Shown one piece after another: positions 7,632 through 16,076 of a DNA stretch of 26,457 nucleotides. The stretch's first letter is position 1. Each line of letters opens with the position of its first letter. The translations under genes were made by a program, and so were the position numbers. The notes below the pieces were generated by a model. It was not told where the DNA came from, made no database searches, and saw nothing but the letters and a program-made list of their open reading frames with translations. This stretch comes from Anaerolineae bacterium (lineage in GTDB: Bacteria; Chloroflexota; Anaerolineae; B4-G1): assembly GCA_016783285.1 (NCBI GenBank), contig JADHWW010000018.1, positions 1-26,457 on the forward strand, given 5' to 3'.

Positions 7632-8075
7632 TCAGTGTAAGGCTGTGTCGGGTGGGGCAAAGACGGTGTACCCGCGCCGGGCCAGCAGGCGGTAGGCTTC
7701 TGCCTTGTGGAGCATCACCCGCTCGGCTTCGCCCACGAGTTGGGCCAATGCCGATTGCTCGGCTGGGGTGAGCAGGCGGCGTTGTTGCGCCTCGGCCAGG
7801 CCCTCCAGGTGGGACTGCCGTTCGTTATTCATCGTACTACGCGCGACCGTCCACAACTCTGCGTCGCTGAGCAGGGGTAAGATAGATAACTCTGCCCGGA
7901 GAGGCGGCGGCATACTCTTTTCCAGAGGAGGCAGTGAGAGGACAATGGATTGCACGAGCACCTCTTCCAAGGCGCGGTCAGCAACACGCGCCGTTTCTCT
8001 GGCACGCTCATAGATTGCTTGGGGGAGTGTAAGAGTAACCATTTGTACGGACATTGTTTTCGCCTTTGGTTTCAT
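7632..8075 (-). CDS. Ribbon-helix-helix-like small protein preceding the HNH gene
   Basis: A 147-aa protein. Its N-terminus, MVTLTLPQAIYERARETARVADRALEEVLVQSI, resembles a ribbon-helix-helix DNA-binding domain (a short beta strand, then a helix as in many antitoxins). The rest is helical and charged: LSDAELWTVARSTMNNERQ and LTPAEQSALAQLVGEAERVMLHKAEAYRLLARRGY. The start may be ATG 8075 or 8054 (MSVQMVTL). Together with the HNH gene it forms a small regulator-plus-nuclease pair. An antitoxin or autorepressor role is inferred only from order and fold impression. Confidence 0.65.
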   Translation of the reverse strand: MKPKAKTMSVQMVTLTLPQAIYERARETARVADRALEEVLVQSIVLSLPPLEKSMPPPLRAELSILPLLSDAELWTVARSTMNNERQSHLEGLAEAQQRRLLTPAEQSALAQLVGEAERVMLHKAEAYRLLARRGYTVFAPPDTALH

Positions 8076-8096
8076 TGGGTCTCAATCACGAGCATC

Positions 8097-8125
8097 ATTA
8101 TAGGACAAAGGGTAATACAAGTCAA
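8097..8125 (-). promoter_or_regulatory. Near-consensus sigma70 promoter of the RHH-like/HNH unit
   Basis: On the minus strand TTGACT (8125-8120), a 17-nt spacer and TATAAT (8102-8097) precede the ATG at 8075 by about 21 nt. Ten of twelve or more consensus positions match, so the antisense pair is an independent transcription unit. Confidence 0.75.
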
Positions 8126-8201
8126 ATGCACAGAACCAGCCGGAGGTGAAACGGCTGTGCGGTGAGGTCGTCGCCCGGACACCACACGAGGTATCGCAAA
8201 T

Positions 8202-9683
8202 ATGAAACTTTATCAACTGACCATCCACGAAACGAGTGAACGTCTGGCCGCCGGAGAGTTCTCGGCGGTCGAACTGACCGAGGCCGTGATTGACCGCATC
8301 CTGGCGGTGGACAACGACGTCGCGGCCTACCTGACGTTGACGCCGGAGGAGGCGCTGGCGCAGGCCCGCGCCGCCGACGTAGGGGCAACTCTCGCAGTTG
8401 CCCCCCGCGGGCAACCGCAAGGGTTGCCCCTACAGGGCATCCCCCTGGCGATCAAGGACGTTCTCTGCACAGAGGGCATCCCCACCACTTGCGGCTCGCG
8501 CATCCTCGAGGACTTTATCCCGCCCTACGACGGTACCGCCATAGCGCGTCTGAAGGCCGCCGGTGCAGTCATTCTGGGCAAGACCAATATGGACGAGTTC
8601 GCGATGGGCTCGTCCACGGAGAACTCGGCCTTTTTCACCACGCGCAACCCCTGGGACCTGAGCCGGGTGCCGGGTGGGAGCAGTGGCGGGAGCGCGGCCG
8701 CCGTCGCTGCCGGCGAGTGCCTGGGTGCGCTGGGCAGTGACACCGGTGGCAGTGTGCGCCAACCGGCCGCCTTCTGCGGCGTCGTCGGCCTCAAGCCGAC
8801 CTACGGGCGGGTGAGCCGCTACGGGCTGGTGGCTTTCGCCTCGTCGCTGGACCAGATCGGCGTGCTGGCGAAAGACGTGACCGACGCGGCGCTGCTGTTG
8901 GGCGTCATCGCCGGGCACGATCCCCGCGATTCCACTTCGATGGACGTGCCCGTGCCGGATTATAACGGCGGATTGCAGGACAATAACGGATTGAAGAGAG
9001 TGCGGGTCGGTGTGCCGGAGGAATACTTTATTGAGGGCATGCAGCCGGAGGTGGAGGCGGCGGTGCGGGTGGCGGTGGATCAACTGGCTGACCTGGGGGC
9101 CGAGATCGTCGAGGTGAGCCTGCCCCACACCGATTACGCGCTTCCGGTCTACTACCTCATCGCGCCGGCCGAGGCCAGCGCCAACCTGGCCCGCTACGAC
9201 GGCGTGCGCTACGGCCTGCGGGTGGACGGCGGCGGGCTGCTCGAGACATACAGGGCGACCCGCGGGCAGGGGTTCGGCCCGGAGGTCAAGCGGCGCATCA
9301 TGCTGGGCACTTATGCTCTCAGCGCGGGCTACTACGACGCCTACTACCTCAAGGCCCAGAAAGTGCGCACGCTCATCAAGGCCGACTTTGACGCTGCGTT
9401 CGAGCAGGTGGACGTCATCGTCGCTCCCGTCACTCCCACCACCGCCTTCCGCATCGGCGAGAAGGTGGATGACCCGTTGCAGATGTACCTCTCCGACGTG
9501 TTCACCCTCTCGATGAACCTGGCGGGCATCTGTGGGTTGAGCCTGCCCTGCGGCTTTGACGGAGCGGGGTTGCCCATCGGGTTGCAGGTGATGGGGCCGG
9601 CCTTTGGCGAGGAAGCGGTACTGCGCGTGGCCTACGCCTACGAGCAGGCGACGGAGTGGCATAGGCAGAGAGCAGGGTTGTGA
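8202..9683 (+). CDS. gatA: Asp/Glu-tRNA amidotransferase subunit A
   Basis: A 493-aa amidase-signature enzyme. The catalytic Ser-cisSer-Lys triad is intact: Lys85 in AIKDV, Ser160 in [16 protein letters not shown] and Ser184 in [14 protein letters not shown]. GatA releases ammonia from glutamine for transamidation of mischarged tRNA by GatB. The start has ACGAGG 8-9 nt upstream. Residues of about 59-77 ([18 protein letters not shown]) are encoded by an inserted inverted-repeat element (8379-8433) placed just before the conserved GIPLAIKD strand, where other GatA proteins have a short loop. gatB is not in this window. Confidence 0.96.
   Translation: MKLYQLTIHETSERLAAGEFSAVELTEAVIDRILAVDNDVAAYLTLTPEEALAQARAADVGATLAVAPRGQPQGLPLQGIPLAIKDVLCTEGIPTTCGSRILEDFIPPYDGTAIARLKAAGAVILGKTNMDEFAMGSSTENSAFFTTRNPWDLSRVPGGSSGGSAAAVAAGECLGALGSDTGGSVRQPAAFCGVVGLKPTYGRVSRYGLVAFASSLDQIGVLAKDVTDAALLLGVIAGHDPRDSTSMDVPVPDYNGGLQDNNGLKRVRVGVPEEYFIEGMQPEVEAAVRVAVDQLADLGAEIVEVSLPHTDYALPVYYLIAPAEASANLARYDGVRYGLRVDGGGLLETYRATRGQGFGPEVKRRIMLGTYALSAGYYDAYYLKAQKVRTLIKADFDAAFEQVDVIVAPVTPTTAFRIGEKVDDPLQMYLSDVFTLSMNLAGICGLSLPCGFDGAGLPIGLQVMGPAFGEEAVLRVAYAYEQATEWHRQRAGL
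8379..8433. repeat. GTAGGGGCAAC inverted-repeat element inside gatA
   Basis: GTAGGGGCAAC (8379-8389) and GTTGCCCCTAC (8423-8433) form perfect 11-bp terminal inverted repeats around a GC-rich core with CGCAAGGGTTGCC. The 55-bp element stays open in the gatA frame and adds about 18 residues in a surface loop. Confidence 0.75.
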
Positions 9684-9816
9684 ACCGAGAGACGGACGGA
9701 GTGAACATTCCATAGGGAAGATGATGAAGGAGATGACAAACGACTCACGAGCGTATTGAGATCAATCCAGCGATGCTGACGAGTGCTGCGATGCATCTCT
9801 GACAGGAGCAATGTAT

Positions 9817-9960
9817 ATGGCCAGAATGTATCCTGAGCGATTGCCTGAAAGCGTGCTTCGGAATCCAAAACGGTCTGCGGAGCGAAGTCGGTGGCTTGGT
9901 GCGGCAGGGGTGAGTATCAAGCCGAAGACGCACGGTCGACTCGAGATGTTCAAGACGTAG
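9817..9960 (+). pseudogene. Truncated gene start (NERD-type nuclease-like N-terminus) in the gap after gatA
   Basis: A 47-codon ORF with a good AGGAG site 8 nt upstream begins MARMYPERLPESVLRNPKR. That start resembles N-termini of nuclease-related (NERD) domain proteins as I remember them, but the sequence becomes unrelated after SAER and stops. I read it as the broken 5' end of a lost gene. The rest of the 397-bp gap (9684-10080) holds nothing else I can support apart from the GAAAGGAG ribosome site for the next gene. Confidence 0.35.
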
Positions 9961-10080
9961 CGATGTCCGACTTCCCGGAGCACAACTGACCCGCCGCCTG
10001 AAGCGCAAGCGAGCCGGGGAACCCATCGGGCGGGAGGTCAACGGCAAATCTGTCGGGATAGAGAGCGAAAGGAGAACAGA

Positions 10081-11208
10081 ATGAGTGAGTATCAACACTA
10101 CGAATTCCAGGCCATAGACCGGCCATTGACCGAAGATGAACAACGGGCAGTCGCCCAGCTATCCAGCCGCGTGGACCCACACCCACGACGGGCGGTGTTC
10201 ACCTATAGTTTTGGTGGCGGCCTGCGTCGCGGAGTAGAAGACTTGCTGGCGGAATACTACGACGCCATGCTCTACCTGGCGAACTGGGGCAGCCGCCAAC
10301 TGATGTTTCGTTTCCCGAAATCACTCTTGGATCTGGAACAGATGCAGCAGTACAACGTGGTGACACTGGATTACCCTTCGGACGCCGTCAACGTGTATAC
10401 CAAGGGTGAGTACGCGATCCTGGACATCCAGTTGCACGAGGAAGAAGGTCTCGGTTGGATCGAAGGTGAAGGGTGGTTGGATTCCCTGGTGGGGTTGCGG
10501 GACGCGATTCTCCGGCGAGACTATCGCCTGCTCTATCTGGCGTGGCTCAAGGGGGTGACGCTGGCTTACGAAGCGGATGAAGACGCACTAGAGCCACCGG
10601 CGCCACCCGGCCTGGGCAACTTGACGGCCGCTTTGGACAGTTTCGTGAGACTGTTCGACGTAGACACGGATCTGCTCCAGGTAGCGGCGGAACGCAGTGC
10701 CCAACCGGTGCAAACGGCGTCTACGGATGACTTGCGTCAGGCCATCGCGCAACTCCTGCCAGAGGAAAAAGGCGCTTTCCTGTTGCGGCTGGCCCAGGGT
10801 GAGCCGCACCTCTCGTTGGCTCTGAACCGCCGGTTGGAGACGTTGCGCGGTGTGTCTCAGGCCGACACGACACAGCGCCGCACAGTGAACGAACTTTTCG
10901 CAGCCGCAAAAGCCCTGCGAGAACGTAAGCGCAGGGAGCACGCCGCACGAGCCGAGGCCGGACGTATCGCGGAACTGGAAGCGTTGGCTCGACGGGGCGA
11001 GGATGCCTGGCAAGAGATTGACGCGCTGATCCAGAAATCCCAGGCAAAACCGTATGACGAAGCGGTGCGGTTGTTGGTAAGGCTAAAGGAATTGGCCTTG
11101 CACCAGGGACAGGAAGCAGCTTTCCAGGCGCGGATGGCCCGAATCAGCGACCAGTACAAGCGCCGCCACTCGTTGATCAAACGCTTCCGCAAGGCCAGGT
11201 TGGTATAG
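10081..11208 (+). CDS. Uncharacterised 375-aa protein (MSEYQ-YEF family-like)
   Basis: I do not recognise a function. The protein starts MSEYQHYEFQAIDRPLTEDE, a start I associate with a widespread uncharacterised bacterial family. It continues with YYDAMLYLANWGSRQLMFRFP (a conserved-looking LANWG core at about residues 65-80) and GEYAILDIQL. The C-terminal half (residues 240-375) is strongly helical and charged (RKRREHAARAEAGRIAELEA, PYDEAVRLLVRLKELALHQ), suggesting coiled coil or a helical scaffold. No signal peptide or membrane segment is present, so it is probably cytoplasmic. AAAGGAGAACAG precedes the ATG. The coupled TPR/ATPase pair follows 330 bp downstream on the same strand. Confidence 0.75.
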   Translation: MSEYQHYEFQAIDRPLTEDEQRAVAQLSSRVDPHPRRAVFTYSFGGGLRRGVEDLLAEYYDAMLYLANWGSRQLMFRFPKSLLDLEQMQQYNVVTLDYPSDAVNVYTKGEYAILDIQLHEEEGLGWIEGEGWLDSLVGLRDAILRRDYRLLYLAWLKGVTLAYEADEDALEPPAPPGLGNLTAALDSFVRLFDVDTDLLQVAAERSAQPVQTASTDDLRQAIAQLLPEEKGAFLLRLAQGEPHLSLALNRRLETLRGVSQADTTQRRTVNELFAAAKALRERKRREHAARAEAGRIAELEALARRGEDAWQEIDALIQKSQAKPYDEAVRLLVRLKELALHQGQEAAFQARMARISDQYKRRHSLIKRFRKARLV

Positions 11209-11537
11209 GCGCTGGCCGTCTACGAAGCGCGTCTGGCCCCTGGCTCACGAAGAGTTCTTGCGCGAAAAGTACCAGGAACTCAAAAGCAGGCTCAGTTCAG
11301 GCTGAGTGGTCTCGCCAGGCCTGAGAATGGGCGTGGGGTGGGTGGATACACGGGTGGAGGAGCGCCAGGCCGGGTACCTTTTCCAAACCCTGCTCCCCGC
11401 TGGCTGGAGTGGTTCGCCGAGAATCGGGCGGGCCAGTGCGAGCATGATCGGTCGCTACCCTTTGAGCCCGAGACGCGGGGACGAAGCAAACTGTTCGAGG
11501 CGAAAAGTGTCAGGCGTATCATGAATAGAGGTAGCAG
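11209..11537 (+). other. 329-bp gap with possible coding remnants
   Basis: No full gene is visible. A 24-codon frame (11234-11305) reads WPLAHEEFLREKYQELKSR, which looks like real helical protein without a start. A second open frame to 11541 reads WLEWFAENRAGQCEHDRSLP. Both could be debris of deleted genes. A GAGG site at about 11527 serves the TPR gene. Confidence 0.3.
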
Positions 11538-12836
11538 ATGAACTCACAAATCCTCACCGATATTCGGCGGGCGCAAGAGGCCGGACAACGATACTTCCAC
11601 AGCGGTAAACCGGCCGCCTTGGATGAGGCCGTGGCTATTTGGGAGCAGGTTCTGGCCCACCCGGCTTTTGCTACGGCAGAGGAGCGCCTTCAGTTAGCCG
11701 CACTCAACGATGCTGGCGGGATTTTCTTGCGCCGATACCAGGCGCAAGGCCGCCTGGAGGACCTGGATCAGGCACTCGGATTGCTTCGAGAAGCAGTACA
11801 GCGCGCGCCTCCCGACTCTCCCAATCTGCCCTTTATCCTCAACAACCTGGGCAGTGGCCTGAGTGAACGCTACGATCACACCGGTCGTATGAAAGATCTG
11901 GAGGAAGAGATCCGCCTCTTTCGAGAAGCGGCACAGCGTATGCGAGAGGTGATGCCGCGCATGCTGCCCCTCTACTCCCCGCACCTGCCCTCTATTCTCA
12001 GCAACCTGGGCACTGGCCTGAGCATCCGCCACGCCCGCACCGGTCAACTGAAAGACTTGGAGGAAGCAGTGCGTGTCCGGGAAGAGGCATTGTCTCTCAC
12101 ATCCCGCGGTTGGCCTGAACGGCCTGCTCTTCTCAACAACCTGGGCAATGTTCTTCTTGATCGCTACAGACACATCGGCCACTTGCAAGACCTGGAAAGA
12201 GCAGTTAGTGTCTATCAGGAGGCGATAGATCTTACATCTCCTGATTTGCCTGATTTGCCTGCCTTTCTCAGCAACCTGGGGTTGGCCCTGCTGCGTCTTG
12301 CTGACGCCGACCCAGATCAACGTCAGGCTTATCTCTCCTGTGCTGGCGCAAGGTTCCAACGGGCGACGAGTCTGTTGGACGCGATAGAGGCTGATCACCT
12401 CCTGCGCGCCCGCACCCGCTACCACCTGGGACGTTGCTACCACCAGTTAGGCCGCTGGCGTGAGGCCATCACGTTGCTAGAGCAGGCCCGTGAGACTTTT
12501 TCCCGCCACAAGGCCCGTCCCGAACTGGCCCACGCCCTGCTGGAACTGGGACAACTCTATCACCTGATCCACGACTTTGAATCCGCTTACATCTACCTCA
12601 AGGATGCCCTGCGCCTCTTTCGGCGCATTGAGGACACCGACGGCATCGCTGTGACGCAGGAGGCACTGGGTAGTCTGTCTCTGCTGACCGGCCGTCCATC
12701 GGCGGCGATTGACTCTTTCCGAAAAGCCCGCTGGGGTTACATAGACCTGCAACGCAATCAGCGGGTGCGTGAAATAGACAATCTGCTGCAAATCGCCCAT
12801 CGAGCCATCCAACCTATGGGAGGTGCCATATCATGA
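11538..12836 (+). CDS. TPR-repeat protein, coupled to an AAA ATPase
   Basis: A 432-aa, all-helical tetratricopeptide-repeat protein. Four units follow the pattern LP-x-LLNNLG-x-GLS-x-RY-x-x-TG-x-LKDLEEA (about residues 60-260), the repeat type seen in large TPR/CHAT or STAND-like proteins. Three more canonical TPRs follow (YHLGRCYHQLGRWREAI, LLELGQLYHLIHDFESAY, LGSLSLLTGRPSAAI). No CHAT, kinase or nuclease domain and no signal or membrane segment are present, so it is likely a cytosolic sensor or scaffold. Its stop overlaps the ATPase start by 4 nt (ATGA), arguing that the two proteins act together, like a STAND ATPase split into two chains. A GAGG site lies upstream. Confidence 0.88.
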   Translation: MNSQILTDIRRAQEAGQRYFHSGKPAALDEAVAIWEQVLAHPAFATAEERLQLAALNDAGGIFLRRYQAQGRLEDLDQALGLLREAVQRAPPDSPNLPFILNNLGSGLSERYDHTGRMKDLEEEIRLFREAAQRMREVMPRMLPLYSPHLPSILSNLGTGLSIRHARTGQLKDLEEAVRVREEALSLTSRGWPERPALLNNLGNVLLDRYRHIGHLQDLERAVSVYQEAIDLTSPDLPDLPAFLSNLGLALLRLADADPDQRQAYLSCAGARFQRATSLLDAIEADHLLRARTRYHLGRCYHQLGRWREAITLLEQARETFSRHKARPELAHALLELGQLYHLIHDFESAYIYLKDALRLFRRIEDTDGIAVTQEALGSLSLLTGRPSAAIDSFRKARWGYIDLQRNQRVREIDNLLQIAHRAIQPMGGAIS

Positions 12837-14060
12837 GTTCGATTGCCCACTACCGAGAGACTTTACAACGTTGGGGGTTGAGCGATGTTCCCTTTCGCGC
12901 CACGCCACCGGAAGACCCGGTGCAGTTGAGCCGCATCTTTTACGGTCGCCAGCGCGAACTAGACCTAGCACTCCCGGCCTTGTACGAGGGGCGCAACGTG
13001 CTGGTGCGTGGCCTGTGGGGAGTTGGCAAGACCACTTTTATTTTGCGCCTGCTCCACCGCCTGCAACAAGAGACCGCCGCGCTGGGAGAGCGGATGCTCA
13101 TCCTGTACGTCGGCCGCTTCCCCGGCGAGACGTCGGAGGCGCTGTACGGGGCATTGTTGCCACTGTCCGAGACGCTGGTCGACGCAGAGCCGGAGGCTCG
13201 CCGTGTGCGAGACGTCCTCAGCGGCTTACGAGTCACCCACAGCCGCCAACTCCAGGTCGAGGGCAAAGTGGATTTGCAGCTCGTCAGCATCGGTGGCTCG
13301 TGGGAGCGGGGAAGGGAGGAGGGCTGGCAACTTCAGAATGTCTACACCGTCCTGTTGCGTCTGCTCGACGTTGCCCAGGAACAATATGGGCGGGTCATTG
13401 TTGCCGTTGACGACCTGGACAAGAAAGAGCCGCGCGGTGCAGGACCTCGTAGACAACGCCACCGATCTGTTGCGACGCGGGCAGGGCAACCGGGGCTTTC
13501 TGCTGACCGGTCGCTTCACCTCGACCCTACAGGACGTCTCCGGGCAGATGTTGGGCCTGTTCAGCGAGACTATCACACTGCCCCGGATGAGCACCGACGA
13601 GTTGTATCACATTGCCGTCAACTATCTGAACACCGCCCGCGAGCGTCCATCCGGCGAGGTCACGCCCTTTGCGCCAGAAGTCATCTCCCAAATCGCAGAA
13701 TACGCCTACCACATCCCCCGCCAGTTCAACCTGATCTGTGAAAAAGTGATGCGCCGGGGTGCGGTGAAGGGCGTGGAGCGGATAGACGAGCAGACCTTCT
13801 CCACGCTTTGGCGGATGGTGCAGGACGAGTTCGCGCTGGAACTCACCCCCGACATCCGGCGGCTGCTCTACGTCGCCCGGCGCAGTGGTGGGCTTTCGGC
13901 GGACATTGACGATGCCACGCTGGAGCAATTGGGCGTCGAGACGTTCGTCGAACTACTGCCTATGCTCAAATCATTGGAAGGAGATTTGCTCATCCGGCAG
14001 GAGGACGGGCGGCTGTTGCCCAGTGCATTGGTGCCGGACGAGGAGAAGCGCAGTGGCTGA
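12833..14060 (+). CDS. AAA (Orc1/Cdc6-like) ATPase interrupted by a +1 frameshift
   Basis: The first frame (from ATG 12833) has FYGRQRELDLALPAL, Walker A RGLWGVGKTTFILR at about residues 58-71 and Walker B VIVAVDDLDKKEP at about residue 195. It then loses sense near 13423-13438. The coding signal resumes one base over as VQDLVDNATDLLRRGQGN, GFLLTGRFTSTLQD (sensor-like) and a winged-helix-like C-terminus ending at 14060. Removing one base in the AAAGAGCCGCGCGGTG stretch restores a single protein of about 408 aa. The cause could be a sequencing error, a recent mutation or, less likely, programmed shifting. The fold resembles AAA_16/STAND-type switches. With the TPR partner it is a candidate signalling or defence pair; that role is inference. 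Confidence 0.75.
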
Positions 14061-14133
14061 ACCGCTGATGGCTCGAAGCAGAACTCATGGGCGTCGAGCA
14101 GCCAGCAATCAACATAAAAACCAAGGAGCAACT

Positions 14134-15021
14134 ATGAAAGCCATCATCACCATCGCCGGATACGGCACTCGCTTCCTGCCGGCGTCCAAAGTAGTTCCCA
14201 AAGAGATGTTCCCCATCGCCGGCATCCCGCTGATCCAATACCATGTGGAGGGACTGGTGGCAGCAGGGTTAACCCACATCATTGTCGTCGTGCGCGGGGG
14301 CAGCGAGGTGGTGCAGCGCCACTTTGCGCCCGCCTCCGACCTGGAACGCCACCTGGAGGCAGCGGGCAAACTGGCGCTGCTGGAGGAGGTGCGGCGCATC
14401 TCTCAGATGGCCGAGATCGTCTTTGTGCGCCAGCCCGAGAGACTGCCCTACGGCAACGCATCGCCCGCCCTGGCCGCCCGCCCCTGGCTGACCCCCGGCG
14501 AGCCGTTCTACTACATGTTCGGCGACGACATCATCATCGGCGACGGTTCCGCCGAGGCGTCACCGCGAGGCGTGCCGGTGCCGCAGCAGATGCTAGAAAC
14601 GTTCAACGAGTTCCAGCCGGCAGCCGTCCTCGCCACCCAGCGCGTGCCGGACGAGGAGACCCACTTGTACGGCTGCATCGAACTGAAGGAAGGCTCCGCC
14701 AACGAGATGGCGCGCATCATCGAGAAGCCCGCGCCGGGCACTGCCCCCTCCAACTGGGTGCAGATCGGCCACTTTATCTTTACGCCGGAACTGTTCGATG
14801 TGCTGGATGACCTGGAGCCGGGGCGTGGGGGCGAACTGTGGATGGCCGATGCGGTGGACCGGCTGGCGGCCCGCTCGTCCGTCATCGTACAGCCCATCGA
14901 GGGCTTGTGGATGGCCGCCGGAGACCCGCTGCGCCAACTGAAAGCCAACATCCAGATGGCCCTGCGGCGCGATGATATGCGGGATGAGTTGGTCGAGTAC
15001 CTGCGTTCTTTGGAATTGTGA
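14134..15021 (+). CDS. galU: UTP--glucose-1-phosphate uridylyltransferase (GalU-type nucleotidyltransferase)
   Basis: This 295-aa protein has the GT-A nucleotidyltransferase signature IAGYGTRFLPASKVVPKEMFPI (residues 7-28), the metal site FGDDIIIG near residue 130, CIELKEGSANEMARIIEKP and GELWMADAVDRLA. GalU makes UDP-glucose for polysaccharide synthesis, but the specificity could be another hexose-1-phosphate. The lysines KVVPKE expected for substrate binding are present. AAGGAG sits 7 nt before the ATG. It follows the ATPase with a 73-bp gap and ends LRSLEL-stop. A near copy of that ending recurs at 15719-15754, after the next two genes. Confidence 0.85.
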   Translation: MKAIITIAGYGTRFLPASKVVPKEMFPIAGIPLIQYHVEGLVAAGLTHIIVVVRGGSEVVQRHFAPASDLERHLEAAGKLALLEEVRRISQMAEIVFVRQPERLPYGNASPALAARPWLTPGEPFYYMFGDDIIIGDGSAEASPRGVPVPQQMLETFNEFQPAAVLATQRVPDEETHLYGCIELKEGSANEMARIIEKPAPGTAPSNWVQIGHFIFTPELFDVLDDLEPGRGGELWMADAVDRLAARSSVIVQPIEGLWMAAGDPLRQLKANIQMALRRDDMRDELVEYLRSLEL

Positions 15022-15047
15022 CCGCTTCACCTTGAGAGGAGATTACG

Positions 15048-15302
15048 ATGTCTATTCCGCAAACGACTATCCCCAAAAATTTTTGGAAAGAGAGCCGGTG
15101 GTTCTTTGAACACGCGGATGAATTCCTGCCCGATTATGCTAACCGGTGGATTGCCGTTCAAGAGCAACAGATCGTGGCCGTCCTGGAGGAGGGCCAATGG
15201 CAAGTACTAGACCCGCGTGCGGATTTGGATCCCGAGAAATGTGCAACTTTTTTCGTTGAGGAAAGCAGCCGTGTCTACCCGAATCAAACTGTGGTTTCAT
15301 GA
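15048..15302 (+). CDS. DUF5678-like small protein
   Basis: An 84-aa protein: KESRWFFEHADEFLPDYANRW then IAVQEQQIVAVLEEGQW. This WF-x-EH...Y-x-x-(K/R)W-(I/V)AV pattern fits the DUF5678 type, small proteins of unknown function often found beside retropepsin-like genes. GAGAGGAGA lies 7-9 nt upstream of the ATG. It overlaps the following aspartic-protease-like gene by about 32 nt in another frame, so the two are expressed together. Confidence 0.7.
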   Translation: MSIPQTTIPKNFWKESRWFFEHADEFLPDYANRWIAVQEQQIVAVLEEGQWQVLDPRADLDPEKCATFFVEESSRVYPNQTVVS

Positions 15303-15711
15303 ACGTCTCATTCCAGACCTGGCCCCATTAACGGTGGAGGCTGTTCGGGCTTTGTGTGCAATCACCTTCAAGACAGCGCACGGATATACCAAGGCGGAGT
15401 GGGCCTTGGTAGATACCGGCTCTCCGTTGTCCATTATCCCTCGTCGCGTATGGCAACAGTGTGAAGTAGAAATGCTCAAAGGCTACTCCATTCGGGGACT
15501 GGTAGCCAAAGAAGATTGCGTTCTGCCGGTGACATTTGGTCGGATTACTTGTTGCCTGATAGACGAACAATGGGCAACCCAGGACTTTTGCATTGACGCG
15601 GACCTGGCGGATACTGACGACGTGCCTATTGTTCTGGGTTTCAAGGATGTGCTTACGGCTGGTGTTCTGCACATTGATGGTCGGCATAAGCGAGGCTATC
15701 TGGAATTTTGA
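15271..15711 (+). CDS. Retropepsin-like aspartic protease domain protein
   Basis: About 146 aa. The single-lobe aspartic protease hallmark ALVDTGSPLSIIP (DTG, with hydrophobic residues before it) is at about residues 45-57, and VPIVLGFKDVLTAGVLHIDG near the end resembles the second flap/ILG motif. A homodimer would be needed for activity. The GTG at 15271 is preceded by TGAGGAAAG at good spacing. GTGs at 15217 and 15241 are alternatives. It overlaps the DUF5678-like gene, a recurrent pairing. The target is unknown. Confidence 0.72.
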   Translation: MSTRIKLWFHERLIPDLAPLTVEAVRALCAITFKTAHGYTKAEWALVDTGSPLSIIPRRVWQQCEVEMLKGYSIRGLVAKEDCVLPVTFGRITCCLIDEQWATQDFCIDADLADTDDVPIVLGFKDVLTAGVLHIDGRHKRGYLEF

Positions 15712-15718
15712 GTTTGGA

Positions 15719-15754
15719 AACCTGATCGCCTACCTGCACTCGCTGGAGTTGTGA
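15719..15754 (+). pseudogene. Leftover galU C-terminal tail
   Basis: The stretch reads NLIAYLHSLEL-stop, against ELVEYLRSLEL-stop at the real galU end (15021). It has no upstream body. It is best read as a remnant of a second galU-like gene end left after the DUF5678/retropepsin pair entered or a duplication collapsed. Confidence 0.5.
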
Positions 15755-15756
15755 CC

Positions 15757-15978
15757 ATGCCAGATGTTATCGTCGAGTGTTACGCTGGCTACCGCTACCC
15801 TGAGCGCCCGCGCACCTTCGTCTGGGAGGGGGAACGGGTGGCGGTGGAGGAGGTCGAGCGGCAGTGGCGCACACCGGCCGGCCCGGTCTTCCGCGTCCGC
15901 ACCGCCGGCGGCCGCCACTTCATCCTGGCCTACGATGAGGCCGCTGGTGACTGGGACGTCCGATCATGGCTGCCGTAG
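15757..15978 (+). CDS. Small uncharacterised protein (73 aa)
   Basis: MPDVIVECYAGYRYPERPRT then FVWEGERVAVEEVERQWRTP, FRVRTAGGRHFILAYDEAAG and DWDVRSWLP. The layout looks like a small beta-rich domain with repeated W/R positions; I do not recognise a function. The ATG at 15757 has CTGGAGT upstream, and a GTG two codons earlier is possible. No signal peptide is visible. It follows the galU tail remnant by 2 nt, so it may once have been coupled to that lost gene. Confidence 0.65.
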   Translation: MPDVIVECYAGYRYPERPRTFVWEGERVAVEEVERQWRTPAGPVFRVRTAGGRHFILAYDEAAGDWDVRSWLP

Positions 15979-15993
15979 ACCTGTTGGACATTC

Positions 15994-16022
15994 TTGGGTG
16001 TCCGAATAAACCGTGATATAAT
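15994..16022 (+). promoter_or_regulatory. Promoter of the decayed toxin-antitoxin pair
   Basis: TTGGGT (15994-15999), a 17-nt spacer and TATAAT (16017-16022) lie 54 nt upstream of the antitoxin-like ATG. The -10 is perfect and the -35 matches three of six. Confidence 0.5.
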
Positions 16023-16076
16023 GCATCACAATCACAGGAAATCTGCTGGAGAGAAAAGAAGGGATAGGAGAGCACG

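Noticed and set aside
8126..8201. CAGCCG-CGGCTG hairpin before gatA as a riboswitch or T-box
   Set aside because: The stem is only 6 bp and no T-box or riboswitch signature is visible.
8430..9713. Long minus-strand open frame opposite gatA
   Set aside because: It mirrors gatA codon structure in a high-GC gene; the product is His/Arg-rich low-complexity sequence without motifs.
13008..14060. Separate gene starting at 13008
   Set aside because: Its first 130 codons are a shadow of the ATPase P-loop region; only the part after about 13438 is real and belongs to the frameshifted ATPase.
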